The position numbers were made by a program, and so were the translations under genes. From contig JARYHS010013630.1 of the NCBI GenBank assembly GCA_031002005.1, positions 27,557,112 through 27,621,111 of the forward strand: DNA of 64,000 bases, in the 5' to 3' direction. Each line of letters opens with the position of its first letter. Position 1 is the first letter of the stretch. The notes below the pieces were generated by a model, which saw only the letters and a program-made list of their open reading frames with translations, did not search any database and was not told the DNA's origin. This DNA is from Vandiemenella viatica (taxonomy: Eukaryota > Arthropoda > Insecta > Orthoptera > Morabidae). Of the stretch, positions 23,576 through 35,560 are shown one piece after another.

Positions 23576-24389
23576 TGAGAGTATGCAGAAACCAAGTTTA
23601 TTCCAACGTTGTATCATGTTCCTGCAAAAAAAGCTTGTACTTCAAAGTGCAGCTCTCACAAATCAGGACTACACTGTCCAGCTGCTTGCAAAAACTGTTC
23701 TGGCCTGTCTCGTGGAAAAAATCCTCAGACTGAAGGAGAGGAAGCTGTTGCGTATTAAATACTATAAACAAATGTGCTTTAACTCTTTATTAATCTCTCT
23801 CCGAGTACAATGAAACTAACTATAAACAGAGTCCATAGATAACCGTAACTGCTAGTTCAAAGACAAAACATATTACTCTTAATCTCCGACATCCTCCCCA
23901 CCCTGGTCAATCTTCAGAGGGATGACCAGCTGGACAGGCCTGGTGATTAGCTTTCTTTCTGGCATAGACAGGACAACAGTTCGTATGATGCCATCTCTTC
24001 CAGTGTTCAACTGATGAACTCTTGCCCTTTTCCACATGTGACGTGGACACACATCTTCCTGAAGAAGGACCATATCTCCTACCATTAATTCTGTTGATTT
24101 TCCCTTGGGTTGTTCCACCTTGTGGAAGCTTTGAAGGAGCAACAAGTACTCCTTACTCCACCGCTTCCAAAAGTGTTCTGCCAGCTGCTGCTGCAACCTG
24201 AACTCCTTTACTGCCGTACTGGTTGTGGGTTCTGGTCCTGTGGGCAGTGATGTAAGCCGCCCTCCAACCTCGGCAGAAAGGAATTATAGATAAAAAACTG
24301 AAAAAGTACCAAAATTTTGAAGTTTTTTGGCCACAGAAAATTATGCTGATGGTGACAGAGGTCGAAAACTTGGTTTCTGCATACTCTCA
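23576..24389 (-). mobile_element. BEL/Pao LTR retrotransposon 3' fragment bounded by inverted repeats
   Basis: Minus-strand end of a BEL/Pao polyprotein plus an LTR-like tail with the polyadenylation signal AATAAA (near 23782-23787). The segment is bounded by 24-bp perfect inverted copies of TGAGAGTATGCAGAAACCAA(+4) at 23576-23599 and 24366-24389. The right copy is continuous with the older relic that follows. Confidence 0.6.
23879..24290 (-). pseudogene. BEL/Pao integrase C-terminal domain (DUF5641-like), truncated
   Basis: Frame reads GGRLTSLPTGPEP, then FWKRWSKEYLLLLQ, STELMVGDMVLLQEDVCP, WKRARVHQLNTGRDGIIRTV and RPVQLVIPL: the W..WS.EYL...GD.VL....P....W..GR....PG.DG..R.V pattern of the domain that ends BEL/Pao polyproteins. 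Only about 135 codons remain; RT, RNase H and the integrase core are absent. Confidence 0.8.
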
Positions 24390-25830
24390 TCAATATACAC
24401 GAGATAAGGGAAAAAAACCTTCTACGTGCTATACTGCAAGGTAAAACTACTTCATTACTGGACTATCCAGCTCATCATTCAAGGAGTAGGGAAAAAAAAG
24501 CCGTGGAAATAGTTAATGTTAATGAGTATACAGTTCATACTCAGCTTCTTAAAGGAAGGGGAATTTTAGCTTTTCTGAGCCAACGTAAGGCAAAAATTTA
24601 GTAAAGAAGTTAAATTTGATAAAAGCTTTCAGCCAGTGATGAATATTCAAGAATTATGGCAGGAAAAAATAGTTTGCATCTTTAAGAATGTACATATGCA
24701 AAAGAGGTTGTTACTTTCCAATTTAAATGAATTACAAGCTGCATTTATAAAAGAATATCCAAACACTAAAACAGACTTCTCAGAATTCTGTATACATGTC
24801 CAAAATGGTGTATGCTGGCTGGGACTTCTGACACACATTATGTTTTTGCTGTTTGTCAGAATATGTTTTCTGCCTTACGCCTGTCATATGAGAAGAGACC
24901 TACCGGAACCTATTTAGTCAATAAAGAAGATAAGACTGCACGTTACCATACATCTCTAAGTGACCATCAAGTGAAAATTTAAAAAGCATTTTACTTGAGA
25001 AATTATAAGACTGTGACCTGGGAAGTTTCTTTAGTAGGTGTCTCCCGCCAGAGCAAAGATAGTGAGATGTATTGCAGCATTTGTTAGATATTTAGAAACA
25101 TAATAAATTTTTCCCTTATTCTTTTATTGTAATGCACAATCAAAGTTTCTAAAGGAAATGAATGCCAACCTTGAACCTGTACTCTAGTGAAAACTATTCT
25201 TACATGATTGATGATGAATTCGAGGGTGCCATTACATGAACAATAGTTGTACACTTCAGCCAGATGTAATTTATGCTCATGTTCCTCATACTGATGACCT
25301 GTTTACCACAAGTCTATATTTCTTGTCTGATGATTTAGAGCATGATGCAGCATTTGTGTATAGAACAGAGTAATAATTCAATAAATCATGGAAAACGTTC
25401 CTGCTGTCAAAAAAGTGTTTTAAAAGTGTGTTACTTCAATTATGTATGTACTGGACAACATGATAATTCAAAAACTTTCTTAACTTGTGCTACCATTATC
25501 AACACAGTGCTTGAAAGCTAATGGGAATTATTTGCAACCAATCACATTAAATTTCCTTGTGATGGTACTGGTGGAACACTCAAGTATCTGGTTTCCAGAG
25601 AGAGCCAAAAGAGGATAACAGATTACGTGACTGACTCAAATGAAAAAGAATTAAATTTCTGCAAATCAAATAAAAAGTTCAGGATATTATAAAGATAAAC
25701 CCTTACAGGAACACATTAGCAACAGGAATACTGCTTTTCTAAGGCAAAAACTGTACCTGATACAAGGGCTTTTCATTTCTTCACCAAAGTATCTGAGGAG
25801 TCCTAAGGATTGAAGCAAATCAGTTCAGAT
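24390..25830 (+). pseudogene. Relic of a repeat-borne arthropod protein family (unnamed)
   Basis: Degenerate plus-strand coding. About 24636-24860 reads KRLLLSNLNELQAAF, KEYPNTKTDFSEFC, NGVCWLGLL. About 25450-25680 reads NSKTFLTCATI, PCDGTGGTLKYLVSRES and LNFCKSNKKF. I associate the pattern (YKN.KNFLNLC, then CDG.GGT.KR...RAS) with a multicopy family in arthropod genomes, probably a DNA transposon, whose name I cannot give. Many stops. Confidence 0.5.
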
Positions 25831-26184
25831 AAAAACTTCAGTTACATTTCTCATATCAAAGCAATCCATCATCAGTCAATATGTCAGGAATCATGAACAA
25901 CAACTGTTTAAACAAAAAAAGATCTTATTCATCAACAGTTATAAGACAAGATGCATGTGGCTCAATGAGGTACAAGACGACAGATTCCACTGGGATTTCT
26001 GATCCCCTCCTCCAAAAGTTTCTAAATCTCAGAAACACATCTAACAGGATAGATTTTTTTTTTTTTTTTTTGCTAGGCGCAAGAGGTACTGGAAATAAAA
26101 GCAAACTTTCAAAAAGAACTAGTCATAAGTGTACCCTAATGGGCTTGAATCAATAAATAATAATTAATGCAAGATTATGTCATT

Positions 26185-26385
26185 CAGGAGACACGCGTCC
26201 TGAATCCTCGTCCAGCCATCCAGATTTTGGTTTCCCATGACTTTCCCCAAATCACTTCAGGCGAATGCTGGGATGGTTCCTTCAAAAGGCCATGGTCAGA
26301 TTCCTTCCTATTCCTTGCCCGGCCTACCCCTTCCCATCACCAATGACATTGACGTCAATGAGGCATAAAACCCAGATTTTATTGG
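26185..26385 (+). repeat. SINE copy
   Basis: Body blocks GGTTTCCCATGACTTTCCCC, AAATCACTTCAGGCGAATGC, AAAAGGCCATGGTCAGATTC and CACCAATGACATTGACGTCA. Head truncated to CGTCCTGAATCCTCGTCC. Confidence 0.8.
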
Positions 26386-26720
26386 GACATATTTACAAAT
26401 ATACAAATTAAAATACTTTGAAATTCATTTTTAAAAAAATGGAAATGGTAACTACTTTGCCTTAGGTGATAATGCTTAATGAACATAAAACTATTTTGCA
26501 CAAAAAGTTAATTTTTAACTAAATGAATTTTTAATTGTTCTGTGGGAGAGGCAAGACCAGTAAAAATTTCTCATAATCATCATACTACATCATTTATTTT
26601 GTACCTCAATGTATTTCCAACAACTATATCTGATTCTGGTAGAAAAAGATGATCACTAATTTTGCTGTAGCTACTTTGAATTTAATCAACATGACATAAC
26701 ACCTCGAAAACACCAACATA

Positions 26721-28035
26721 CAAGGTCTGCCCCAAAAGTATTCTTTGACCTTCATTCATATCTTTGCTCCTAACAATTTTAGTACCGTATGCCAGATATG
26801 AGTGTCAAGAGTAAAGTCACTGACCTCCATAGATGCTGCAGTTGTTGTTGGCACACCTTAGTTCACATGCAGCATGCACTTGTTTACAAAGTGTTTTATA
26901 TGTTCGTTACAGTTTGCCATTGTAAAAACTGACAGAAAGATCAAACTAATGAATTGGCAATAAATTTTACTTTAAATTCAAAAAGAGTTGTGCAGACCAT
27001 CAAAATGGTGAAGACAGCATTTGGGGACGAGTGTGTGAACAAAACTCAAATAAAAGAGTGGTATAAGTGGTTCACAGATGGCCACACATCTGTTGATAGT
27101 AGCCCACACTCTGGGCGGCCTTCGATGACAAAAACACTGGATAATTTTAAATGTGTGTGAAGATGGTCGATTGACTGTGCGATAACTAGAATGTGATCTC
27201 AGAATACCGAATACTAGTGTTTGGAATATTTTAATTGAAAATTTGCAAATGGTTCATGTATGTGGGAAATTCATTCTAAAATTGCTGACAGCAGAGCAGA
27301 AAAATCTTCGCCATGAAATTGCTCAGGAAATTTGGAAATGGTCAATAATAATGAAAACCTGCTTAAAAAGACTATAACTGGTGATGAATCATGGGTTTAT
27401 GGTTATTATTCCCAAACGAAACGACAGTCTTCCCAATGGAAGCTGTTGTCGGAGCTACGACCGAAAAAAGTGTGCCAAAGTCGGGGCAATGTCAAGCTGC
27501 TGCTGATTTTATTTTTTTTTTATGAGAGTGTTGTGTACCACAATTATGCTCCTAATGGTTGGACGATCAACAAAGAATATTATCTTGAATTTATGAAAAG
27601 ATTGTGTGATGCAATTAGAAGAAAACGGCATCAGCTTTGGTCTAGTGGTGACTGGCTTCATCACAATAACACACCAATGCATGCATCAAACCTCATGCAG
27701 CAATATTTCACAAAGCACAAAGTTGTACAGCTCAGTCAACCTCCATACAGTCCTGATGTAACTCCCTGCGACTTTTGGCTGTTCCCAAGATTAAAAATGC
27801 TGATCAAAGAATACTGATTTGATGACAAAGAAAGACTCGACACTAACACCATGAATGCTCTAAAGGCGACATCAAAAAACAAGTGGCAGTACTGCTTCCA
27901 AAAGTGGAGAGGCCATTTGGGAGTATATTCTTCAATCAAATGGGGACTACTTCAAAGGATGCCATCAGCCCAATAAAGCAGAATAACACCAGCGAGGAAA
28001 TATGAAGGAAGGTCGGTGGTTTGGAACAGACCACG
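26721..28035 (+). mobile_element. Second mariner, complete ends, dead transposase
   Basis: 1.3-kb element between TA dinucleotides at 26719-26720 and 28036-28037. Left end CAAGGTCTGCCCCAAAAGTA matches the reverse complement of the right end CGTGGTCTGTTCCAAACCAC imperfectly. A different mariner lineage from the one at 1-1171. Confidence 0.85.
26950..27815 (+). pseudogene. mariner transposase, broken and catalytically mutated
   Basis: N-terminal part (26954-27160): KTAFGDECVNKTQIKEWYKW and SGRPSMTKT, the helix-turn-helix region. After frame breaks near 27160-27330 the catalytic part (27332-27817) shows GDESWVYGY (first Asp), GDWLHHNNTPMH (second position) and PPYSPDVTPCDFWLF (third Asp). Spacing is 34 residues, but the second catalytic Asp is replaced by Asn (HHNN instead of HHDN). 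A stop follows LIKEY, where family members continue about 40 residues. Confidence 0.9.
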
Positions 28036-28037
28036 TA

Positions 28038-29723
28038 TGCTTTCAAAGAACATTCACACTATTAGTAAACAACTAGTGTAAGCCCGTGACTGGTTTTTGT
28101 ATATCATCACAGGTCTAGAATAGTTCCAGTTTCTACAATGAAAGATTATGACAGGTTGACCTGATTTGACCAAATATAAATTTGACCTGTGTTTCAGGGT
28201 GAATAAAATCTCGCGCTTGAACTCAGGAGCATCAATAGAGGTAGGTATTAAAAATGAACAGGGATGTAGCACAATCATATAATTGCTTAAATACAATCTT
28301 GACTTGTATTTGACCCTTAAAGTTCCTGCTTGCTTCAAAAGCATCATGTGTTTTTTTTTATTGAGACTGGGCAAACACTCAAAATGCAATCATTTGTCCT
28401 AGTATCTGTAACGACCAGAGAACTTAATACGCATTGAATATTATTAAACAGTTGAGCAACTCCAAAGAATGAATTGCCAGAATAGTTGATTTGGTAACAT
28501 ATTGGTCTGATGTCCACTTAAAATAACCTAATAAGTCATGTATGGTGAACATGAACAAAGACCATTAATGAAAGTGGTCAGTATAATACTTAAAAAGCAA
28601 ATAAACCTTGGTCAAGCAACAACATTAGTGAAAGTTTTAATTAAATTGAAATTTATCCTAAGCCAGAATGACAATTGGCAGAGACCATGAGTGATTTAAT
28701 TTTTATAAAGTTTTTTCCATTAGCAACATGTTACTGAAAAGCAGATCCACACTTTTTTAGCCGCAAAATTTATCAATATTTTTTTTAACTATAAAATGCT
28801 ACGAAAAGTTAAGTTAAAGAATGTATTATGGCAATTAATTTGGTAGCAGTTGCTTAGCTATTAAATTGTGGACGAATTTCTTCTAATGGTATCTCTGGTC
28901 ACTGTTTTGTGAGTGAAGGCTGACACGTGACACTGTTCTCCAGCCAACAGCTATCGAGGTGAGTGAGTGAGTGAGCTTAGGAAATTATATAGTAGATTTT
29001 ATGGAATTAAAATTTTCTTTTAATAAGATTTCTGTACTGATCACGATATTGACTTTATCAGTGGTATTAATGGTTTCTAGCTTGTTTGTTACAAATACTT
29101 TTACAATGAATTAGAACTTTTACCTGCCAATATTCCCTCAGCCTAAGCTTGACACATAGTGGTCAATTTGTTTGGGTTGAACGAGACTGTATTCCATGCA
29201 CCGTGCCTTCCTCCTCCAGTATAATAAAAAAGTCAACACACAGATTATTTTGCATGTGGGACTGATTCGTGTGTGTAGTACACAACTGGCCTCTTCAAAC
29301 TCAACAGTATGGCAATGCATAAGCCCTAAATTTAGTTCTGAGTCAGTGATCCACAATCTGTTCTTTCAATGATGCTAACATTTTTTAGTGCTCCTGAAAT
29401 TTTGTTGACAACTGGTTATAGATGTGAGATTGAGTAAGAAGCCAAAGATCAATTCCCCAAAAGATCCCATGAAAGTGAAATTTTTATGCAGCTGGAAGCC
29501 AGAGAGCATTTTATTTATTAACCGGTTGTAGAGTTCACATTTTCAGCCAGATGTCGGAAGGAAGAGTATTACCTCATATTCAAGGTGACATCACTGATTG
29601 CAACTGACTGCACTCAACCTATTGTGTGAAATCTGGGATGACCTGTTCTATAATCTGGACCAAGCCTCCTAAAATAAGCCAGAGTGGACAGTGGACTTCT
29701 TCCATTCAAATTCTGACATTTCC
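28038..29723. other. Unassigned intronic DNA
   Basis: GAGT microsatellite (gtgagtgagtgagtgag) near 28958-28975. No recognisable gene. Confidence 0.4.
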
Positions 29724-29727
29724 TTAA

Positions 29728-30706
29728 CCCGGGATCGCTCGCGTGTGAGAAAAAATCTAACATTGATGATTTTACTGAAATATTACAATATATTTCAAAG
29801 ATATTGAAGTGTTGATCTAGCAATGCTTTCTTTGATATCTCTACCGTCATTTCACGTGTCTTTCGTCGCTCCAATTACAAGTAAAGCCTGCTGGTAGCGG
29901 CTATGTTTGAAGCGGTGCACATTGTTAGATTATTTCTCACACGGGAGTTCTCGCGTAACAATACCTTGTGCATTCATGAAACACCATCTTGCTTCTCTTC
30001 TAGTCTGTTTCTCTGTGGTAGTGACGTGCGATTAGGTTAATTTCTTCTCCTGGACTTATTCTTCACGTATTACGTGGTTTATAAAAAAAAATTAAGTATA
30101 CTTATTGGGTTTTATACATTGAATGAAGCAGTTGTGTACACCAAGTACATGACATACTATGGCAGACTTGAAAATATATAATATTTTACAGGAAAACCTC
30201 ACGTCAAACGAAAAGATATTGATGTGGCTAGAGGAACCGCTGGACGAATATATCCTCATAGAAGGCTTGTCTTCAGATACTGATGCACAGCCTGAACATA
30301 AAGAGATAGACACAGCAACAGATCAGTCTGGAAGCGATTCGAAAACTGCGTCTGCTGTAGCTTTGACTTCTGCAAATCGTGATATTTATCTAGGTAGGGA
30401 TGGGAATACAAAATGGTTCAAGCACAAAGCCCCTCCATCACAAAAAAGCTCGTCAGAATATTGTGACACAGCTTCTAGGTGTAAAAGGGGAAGCAAAAAA
30501 TTCGAAGTTAAAACTAAAGCAAGATGTATGTTTCATTTAATGTTTATATGTAGTTAAAATGTGTTGGTAATAGTAAAGAAGTAATTTAATTGCTAATTGT
30601 ATCTCTGTATGGAACCTACAGCCAAAAACGTAAAAAAATATCTTTGTTAGAAAAAATCTAACACGGGACTTATAGCGCGACAACAATAAGCGCGAGTAAT
30701 CCCGGG
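29728..30706 (+). mobile_element. piggyBac-type element, internally deleted
   Basis: 979-bp element with TTAA target duplications at 29724-29727 and 30707-30710. Termini: CCCGGGATCGCTCGCG and, reversed, CCCGGGATTACTCGCG. Subterminal inverted repeats of GTGTGAGAAAAAATCTAACA type occur at 29741-29762, about 29923-29945 (inverted) and 30647-30668. It still encodes the N-terminus of a transposase but no catalytic core. Confidence 0.9.
30159..30557 (+). pseudogene. piggyBac transposase N-terminal remnant
   Basis: 132 codons from ATG. An acidic Ser/Asp-rich N-terminus (LIEGLSSDTDAQPEHKEIDT) is followed by IYLGRDGNTKWFKH, matching the G.DG...W..H motif that precedes the DDE domain in piggyBac proteins. 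The DDE/D core and Cys-rich finger (about 450 more residues) are missing, so this is a truncated leftover. The start and the first ~115 codons are intact. Confidence 0.8.
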
Positions 30707-30710
30707 TTAA

Positions 30711-32430
30711 GGGGATCTGCACTCTCAACTACAAGAATTTACCCCCGTAGTTGTACAGATCTTGCAGGTTGATGGTTAACCAAATCACTGGATAACTGTG
30801 GAATTGAGTCAGAATCTGATGATAAATCATACAATTTTGGCAGTTAAACATGGTAGGGTTTATTGCTACTGGAAACATGCAACTGCCTCTGCATGGATTC
30901 ATTAGAAATAAATACTGCAGGAATCACAAGATTCCAAAATGTGTGAAAGCTCTAGATCACAATTAAAAAGGAAGAGAGATCACCAACACTATTTTCAAAA
31001 GACCAACAAGAAAAAGAGCAATGTCGATATTCATGTGCCTTTGGATTCAGAATTGAATATGATATAGGATCTGTTTGATTATTTTGTTCTAACTGGAATT
31101 CAAAGTAAACTAAATAATTCATCTGTTTCATATTTTGATCTTTCTGTAATATAATAATTCTACAGTATGAGACTGTTAAGAAAAAAGATTTATTTAACAA
31201 GTAATTACTTATATAAGAATTTTTTTACTGTATTAAGAGATTTTAGTTTTTGCTAAAAGGATTAAAAAGTCAAGTTTAATTACAATTTCTGGCACGTACT
31301 CATGCATTTAGTTGTTTTGAAAATTATACCTGTAACTACCACTTCATTAAGATAAACGAAGGTCAGTTATGAAAATACCTCAAGAAAGTTGTTTACTCAA
31401 AATTTAAAGCCATTTTTCTTACATAATACACAAAAAGAAAATAAGACACACCCCTATTTTATCTTGTTTCAAGTACACACCTCAATTTTATCTTGTTTCA
31501 AGTGACCTAGGAAAACATTTAAAGTTACATTCAATTATAGCTAGTTTACAGAACGTTATACATTTTCCTAAAAATATTATTGTTCTTCCCTCACCATCTC
31601 CTATGGCCGAAACCATTATTTATATGACTGCGTTGACCATGGGCACCTGTGCAAGCTGTCACATGTTTCTATTTTCTTGATACAGGGCATAGCCTGAAAT
31701 ATTGTGTCTTTGTGGAGTGTTTTCTGTTGCTAATGCTCTTCTCCCAGAGTGGTTGTTAGAGTTTATCCTTTCTTACCATATAAATATTTTTATAAATTAA
31801 TTTAGTAGGAAAGTTTTGTAGTGTCAAATCTTCAGTTGATTGTCGTGTGCTGAACAGTTTCAAATTTTATGCACACTTCTTTCTAATAACACTTGCTCAC
31901 TAACTTGGTGAACATTTAAACTAATATTTGCTGTCATAAAATAAATTTGTTGTATTAAAAATTTTAGCTCAAAACTCTCCATCCTGCATTTTTTCAATCC
32001 TAACTACATCAACATAAATTCTGTAAATAAAGCAAAATTATATCCTGATATCATGTAATAATCTACAAAAAATATTTTACGCTCAAATCAAGTGAAAATA
32101 TAAGTAAAGAAATATCAATGCTCGCGTGCTTCCATCATGTGACAAAGGATAAGTGAAGAAAATGGAACATTAGGACACAAAAGGTAGTGACATAGACTAA
32201 ACTCTACCCACAAGTGAATTTGGCCAGTACTGGCTCACTGTTGCTTAATAGTAATGATATGCTTTGTGAGTTACATGAATAATTACTTAATGTTGGGTTA
32301 CACTTTACCACACTTAGCTTGAAACATCAGTAGACTGAGTGATGGTGGCTTGCTTCTCGTGTCCACACTTACCTATGTGATGGACATATCTTCTTTAACA
32401 TTTCATGGGATCAAAGTTAAAAAAATGTCC
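30711..32430. other. Unassigned intronic DNA with a weak pLTR-like stretch
   Basis: 31440-31510 has a tandem duplication (TTTTATCTTGTTTCAAGT twice). 31620-31760 loosely resembles PLE pLTRs: CTTGATACAGGGCATAGCCT then GAAATATTGTG at 31676-31703, a stem-loop before GAAA. Otherwise nothing. Confidence 0.3.
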
Positions 32431-32439
32431 ATAAGAGTG

Positions 32440-32600
32440 AGTTGGGGAATCAGGGCATCTGATGGATAAATGGGCTTGGTGCAAGGGGTGACGTGGTGAT
32501 TTTTGAACTAAATTCAACCATGTAATTGCCAACAGTAGGCCAGATCACAATGTGGGCTCATTGCAGTTAAATGTGCTTAGTGTCATCTGAAGAATTTTAT
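32440..32600 (+). pseudogene. Possible LINE endonuclease scrap
   Basis: Plus strand contains ANSRPDHNVGSLQLNV-like residues (about 32525-32580), similar to the C-terminal SDH motif of AP endonuclease domains. Very short and broken. Confidence 0.2.
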
Positions 32601-32766
32601 TGTAATGGGTGACTAAATAAATCAAACTTAATGTAGCACTAAGTGTTAATTTTTTTTAATTAATGAGTAAAATCAATGGTAAATATATGCCAACAAAGAT
32701 TATGGCACAATAAAGTGAAGTTAGATATCCTAACACTTAGAACTGAGAATAATTTATGAAACTTAC

Positions 32767-32922
32767 TTCACAAGCCTTCTGATACGCTTCCCTCAAGCCA
32801 TTTTCAAGATAATTTCTTTCCACAGAAGGCACATGAGGCTGTCCAGACACAAATTTTTCAACCAGCGATGTAATTTTACGATATGAGTCATCAAAACTTG
32901 CCAATGTTTCCACTCTTCTCTC
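32767..32922 (-). CDS. Host coiled-coil gene, exon 2
   Basis: Acceptor ..CACTTTAG, 156 nt (52 codons) from ERRVETLASFDDSYRKITSL to LENGLREAYQKACE, donor GTAAGT. Phase 0 at both ends, so it joins exon 1 (LMLEIEKLIQ|ERRVE) and exon 3 (QKACE|ERDEC) without a frame change. The 52 codons contain no stop or repeat signature, unlike neighbouring transposon relics. Predicted helical, with one Pro-containing break (SGQPHVPS). Function unknown. Confidence 0.7.
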
Positions 32923-33435
32923 CTAAAGTGAAAATAATTTCATAAAAATATTGTCAAATAAGTTCAAACATTATGAAGAATTTAATGAAACATATAGCAG
33001 TTGCTTTATGTACATTTATAAATAAAGAGTCTGAAAACTCCAGTGTATAACTTACAACTGATACATCCTTGTTTAGTTTTAAACATGAAAATTTCAATGA
33101 AAGTTCTCCATAAAAGTATTCTTAAGTGAGAACTCTGAAAATAAACCAAATTGTATTTGATATAATAAGCCCCTTAACTGATAAAAAATAAAGTGCATCA
33201 ATACAATTATCCATGCAGTTGGATTAGGAAAAGCAAGAAAATTATTATTAATTTATATGGAACAAATTTATCTACAAACTTCTTATGTTGGGTGAGCAAT
33301 TTCATTCTGAAATAAGCTTTCACAACAGAAAACGTAGAGGATATCGCAATATTTACCATTTGTACAGACAAAATTATAAAGACCTCATTCTTTAAGTCTA
33401 GCAAATAAATAATCTGCTACGTAATGTAATTTTTT
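32923..33435. other. AT-rich intronic DNA
   Basis: Nothing recognised. Confidence 0.4.
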
Positions 33436-33720
33436 TTTAAGGCTTCCATATCAGATGGTATTCCTACTCTAATCTACTGCAGGTGTGCAAAGGAAATTGT
33501 GCAGTATTTGATGAAATTATATACCGCCTCCTTGGTCACGGAAACGTACCAACTAAGTCGAAGACAACCATCACAAGTCCAGTGTTTAATACTGGGAGTG
33601 TTAATGATCATCCATATTGTAGGCTAATCTTGTTAATTTTCAATATTTTGCAGAATTTTAGAACATATAGCACCCTTTTTTTACGAAGAGACGCTAATAA
33701 CACAATATCAAATGTTTGTG
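33436..33720 (+). pseudogene. LINE reverse-transcriptase N-terminal fragment
   Basis: The plus strand reads ISDGIPTLIYCRCAKEIVQY, LYTASLVTE, then after shifts PVFNTGSVNDHPYCRLI and LNIFCRILEHI: the GPDGIP...PVFK.G...NYRPISLL...K..E motif series at the start of LINE RTs. A different family from family A. Confidence 0.65.
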
Positions 33721-33779
33721 CTATGTAATGGAGAGGACTATTTTCAACTGAAGCTATTATGTATCGTGAAATAAAAACA

Positions 33780-34160
33780 CAGGGTGGCTACTTTTGTTAC
33801 CGGCCTGATGTAAATATTGTTGAAAGAGTTGGGAAGATCTGGAACATTGTAGGTGTTGCTCTCATCAGAAGCTAATTGAAAAGTTCATGATGGACTGTTT
33901 CAGGATGACAGAAAACATTTTTTACTACCAGCAATATTAATATTTAGGAATGACCAAGAAAATAAGATAAATCAGAGCCAGAACCTATTCTTTTCTATGT
34001 ACTTACGTTTTCCACAAATGATTAGGAAATGGAATACAAAGTATAGGACCTATGTCCACATTATAATCATACATCTACAACTTTACCTCCCATCTCCATG
34101 AACTAAACAAAATATTTCATATAGCATGGCCATCTGAGAATTTCCTGCAGTAATCTGGAG
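33780..34160 (+). pseudogene. PLE relic, copy related to 36050-36345
   Basis: 34050-34155 repeats 36240-36345 at high identity (CATCTACAACTTTACCTCCC, ATCTCCATGAACTAAACAAA, GAGAATTTCCTGCAGTAATC). At the second site this block follows recognisable PLE RT, so this is probably the same family. Confidence 0.45.
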
Positions 34161-34204
34161 TCAGGAAACTTAGAAGCCAACAGGAATACATCTCGAAAAA
34201 TAAC

Positions 34205-34375
34205 TTCGGCCTTCTTTATCGGAATTTTCTATGGTTTTCCTAGGTTTTTCCAGGCAAAAGTAGGGATTGTTCCTCAAAATAGGCCATAGGCACCTCCTGC
34301 CAGATCTTGTATATCCCTTCCCGTGCGTCAACCAATACATATTAGAATAGGTGCAATGCACCCTATGCCACCCAC
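34205..34375 (+). repeat. SINE body, diverged
   Basis: TTTCTATGGTTTTCCTAGGT, TTTTTCCAGGCAAAAGTAGG, AAAATAGGCCATAGGCACCT and CTTCCCGTGCGTC correspond in order to the SINE body at 18104-18320. Confidence 0.6.
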
Positions 34376-34846
34376 TTTTATTGAATCACAGAGTAATAAT
34401 AGTAACAGTAGGACTCAAACGCTTTGAGTTATATTGTTCAGTATCTATCTTTGTAAATTACTCCATTTTCCGCCTACAAACAAAAACTTTCCCACATCTT
34501 TTAGTGTGAAATCATGTGCTGAGTTATGACCAAGATCCTCTCCTCCCTTCCACCCAAAGGTAGTTTCTACCTTAGTGAATAAATATCTCTGATTGTTCAC
34601 AACTTGTCATTTTATAGAAAACTGCCCATTGTCATCAACCCTCTAATTCTATATCCCTTCCTGGTCACAATGTAATCTTCCCTTGTGCCAACATCCTCAA
34701 CTTAGTGCTCTAGAATAATTCCTAGAGAGGCACTCTTTACCCAGTCTCTCAGGGAGATTCTCGCAAGGAAACTTCATTCTTTTTAAAATCATCTCCCGAG
34801 AAGACTATATTAGTACCATGAGTGTTTGTGTAATTGTTTCTTATAC
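34376..34846. other. Unassigned intronic DNA
   Basis: Nothing recognised. Confidence 0.4.
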
Positions 34847-35081
34847 TAAGGCCATTTTTACACACACCTGCAAAACCAGGGCTGGCGGATGCAATGTAAT
34901 CAAATGAGAGCTTTCACACGTAGCCCAGTGCAGCAGATTCGCCGGCAGTAACCTCGACAATTGGACCGGCACAATTGGCGGACCTTTGTTTATTACGCAC
35001 AATTGTGCCACTGACGGAAAGATGTTTATATGATCTAATCTCATTCACAACAATTTACCTCGTAGTTTTGTATCATGATAC

Positions 35082-35229
35082 TGTGAAATTAATTGAACTG
35101 GTGGAGATTAAACCATATTTATGGGATAAAACAGCCGACTATTTCAAAGACGGAGTAGAAAAACTGAAAGCATACACTTTTGAAATAAGATTTCGAAGTG
35201 AAAACAAAACAAGAACTACTGAAAGTTGA
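35082..35229 (+). pseudogene. MADF-domain segment
   Basis: Open plus-strand frame reading DTVKLIELVEIKPYLWDKTA, then DYFKDGVEKLKAYTFEI, close to the MADF pattern (LIELV...P.LWD.....Y.d...k..aW..I). MADF/Myb-like proteins are the second gene of PIF/Harbinger elements and bind DNA with the nuclease. The final Trp of the motif is Tyr here and the frame stops after about 48 codons, so at most half a domain remains. The frame is open further upstream (from about 34975) without resemblance. Confidence 0.6.
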
Positions 35230-35560
35230 TAAGTTGTTATTAGTAATAACAAGGCAGAATAGTTTATATGATTTATTTTGTTAATTTGCCACGGCTACGG
35301 CCCTTCAATACTGAAAAAGTATCTTTGAGTGGATAGCACAAAAACAGCACAACCACATTTACAATTTTAAGTAAAGTCTGGTTGTGGTATTATTTTTTAT
35401 ATCAACCCAAAGATACTTTGTCAGTATCCCGGGCACATTGCCGTGGCAAATTAACAAAATAAATTGTGTAAACTATTCTGTATTGTTATTACTAATATTA
35501 AATGTATAATTTATCAACTTTCAGTTTTTCTTTTTTCATTTAAGTTTGAAATCTTATTTC
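35182..35560. repeat. Fold-back hairpin in the Harbinger element
   Basis: Arms 35182-35355 and about 35385-35560 are imperfect reverse complements: GAAATAAGATTTCGAAG against GAAATAAGATTTCAAAC; ACTGAAAGTTGATAA in both; GTTAATTTGCCACGGC in both. They close on a ~25-nt loop around TTTTAAGTAAAG. The left arm overlaps the end of the MADF frame, so the right arm is an inverted copy of coding DNA. Confidence 0.85.

Noticed and set aside
33860..33900. Hammerhead motif at CTGATGAGAGCAACACC (minus strand)
   Set aside because: CTGATGA only; no stem II partner and no GAAA.
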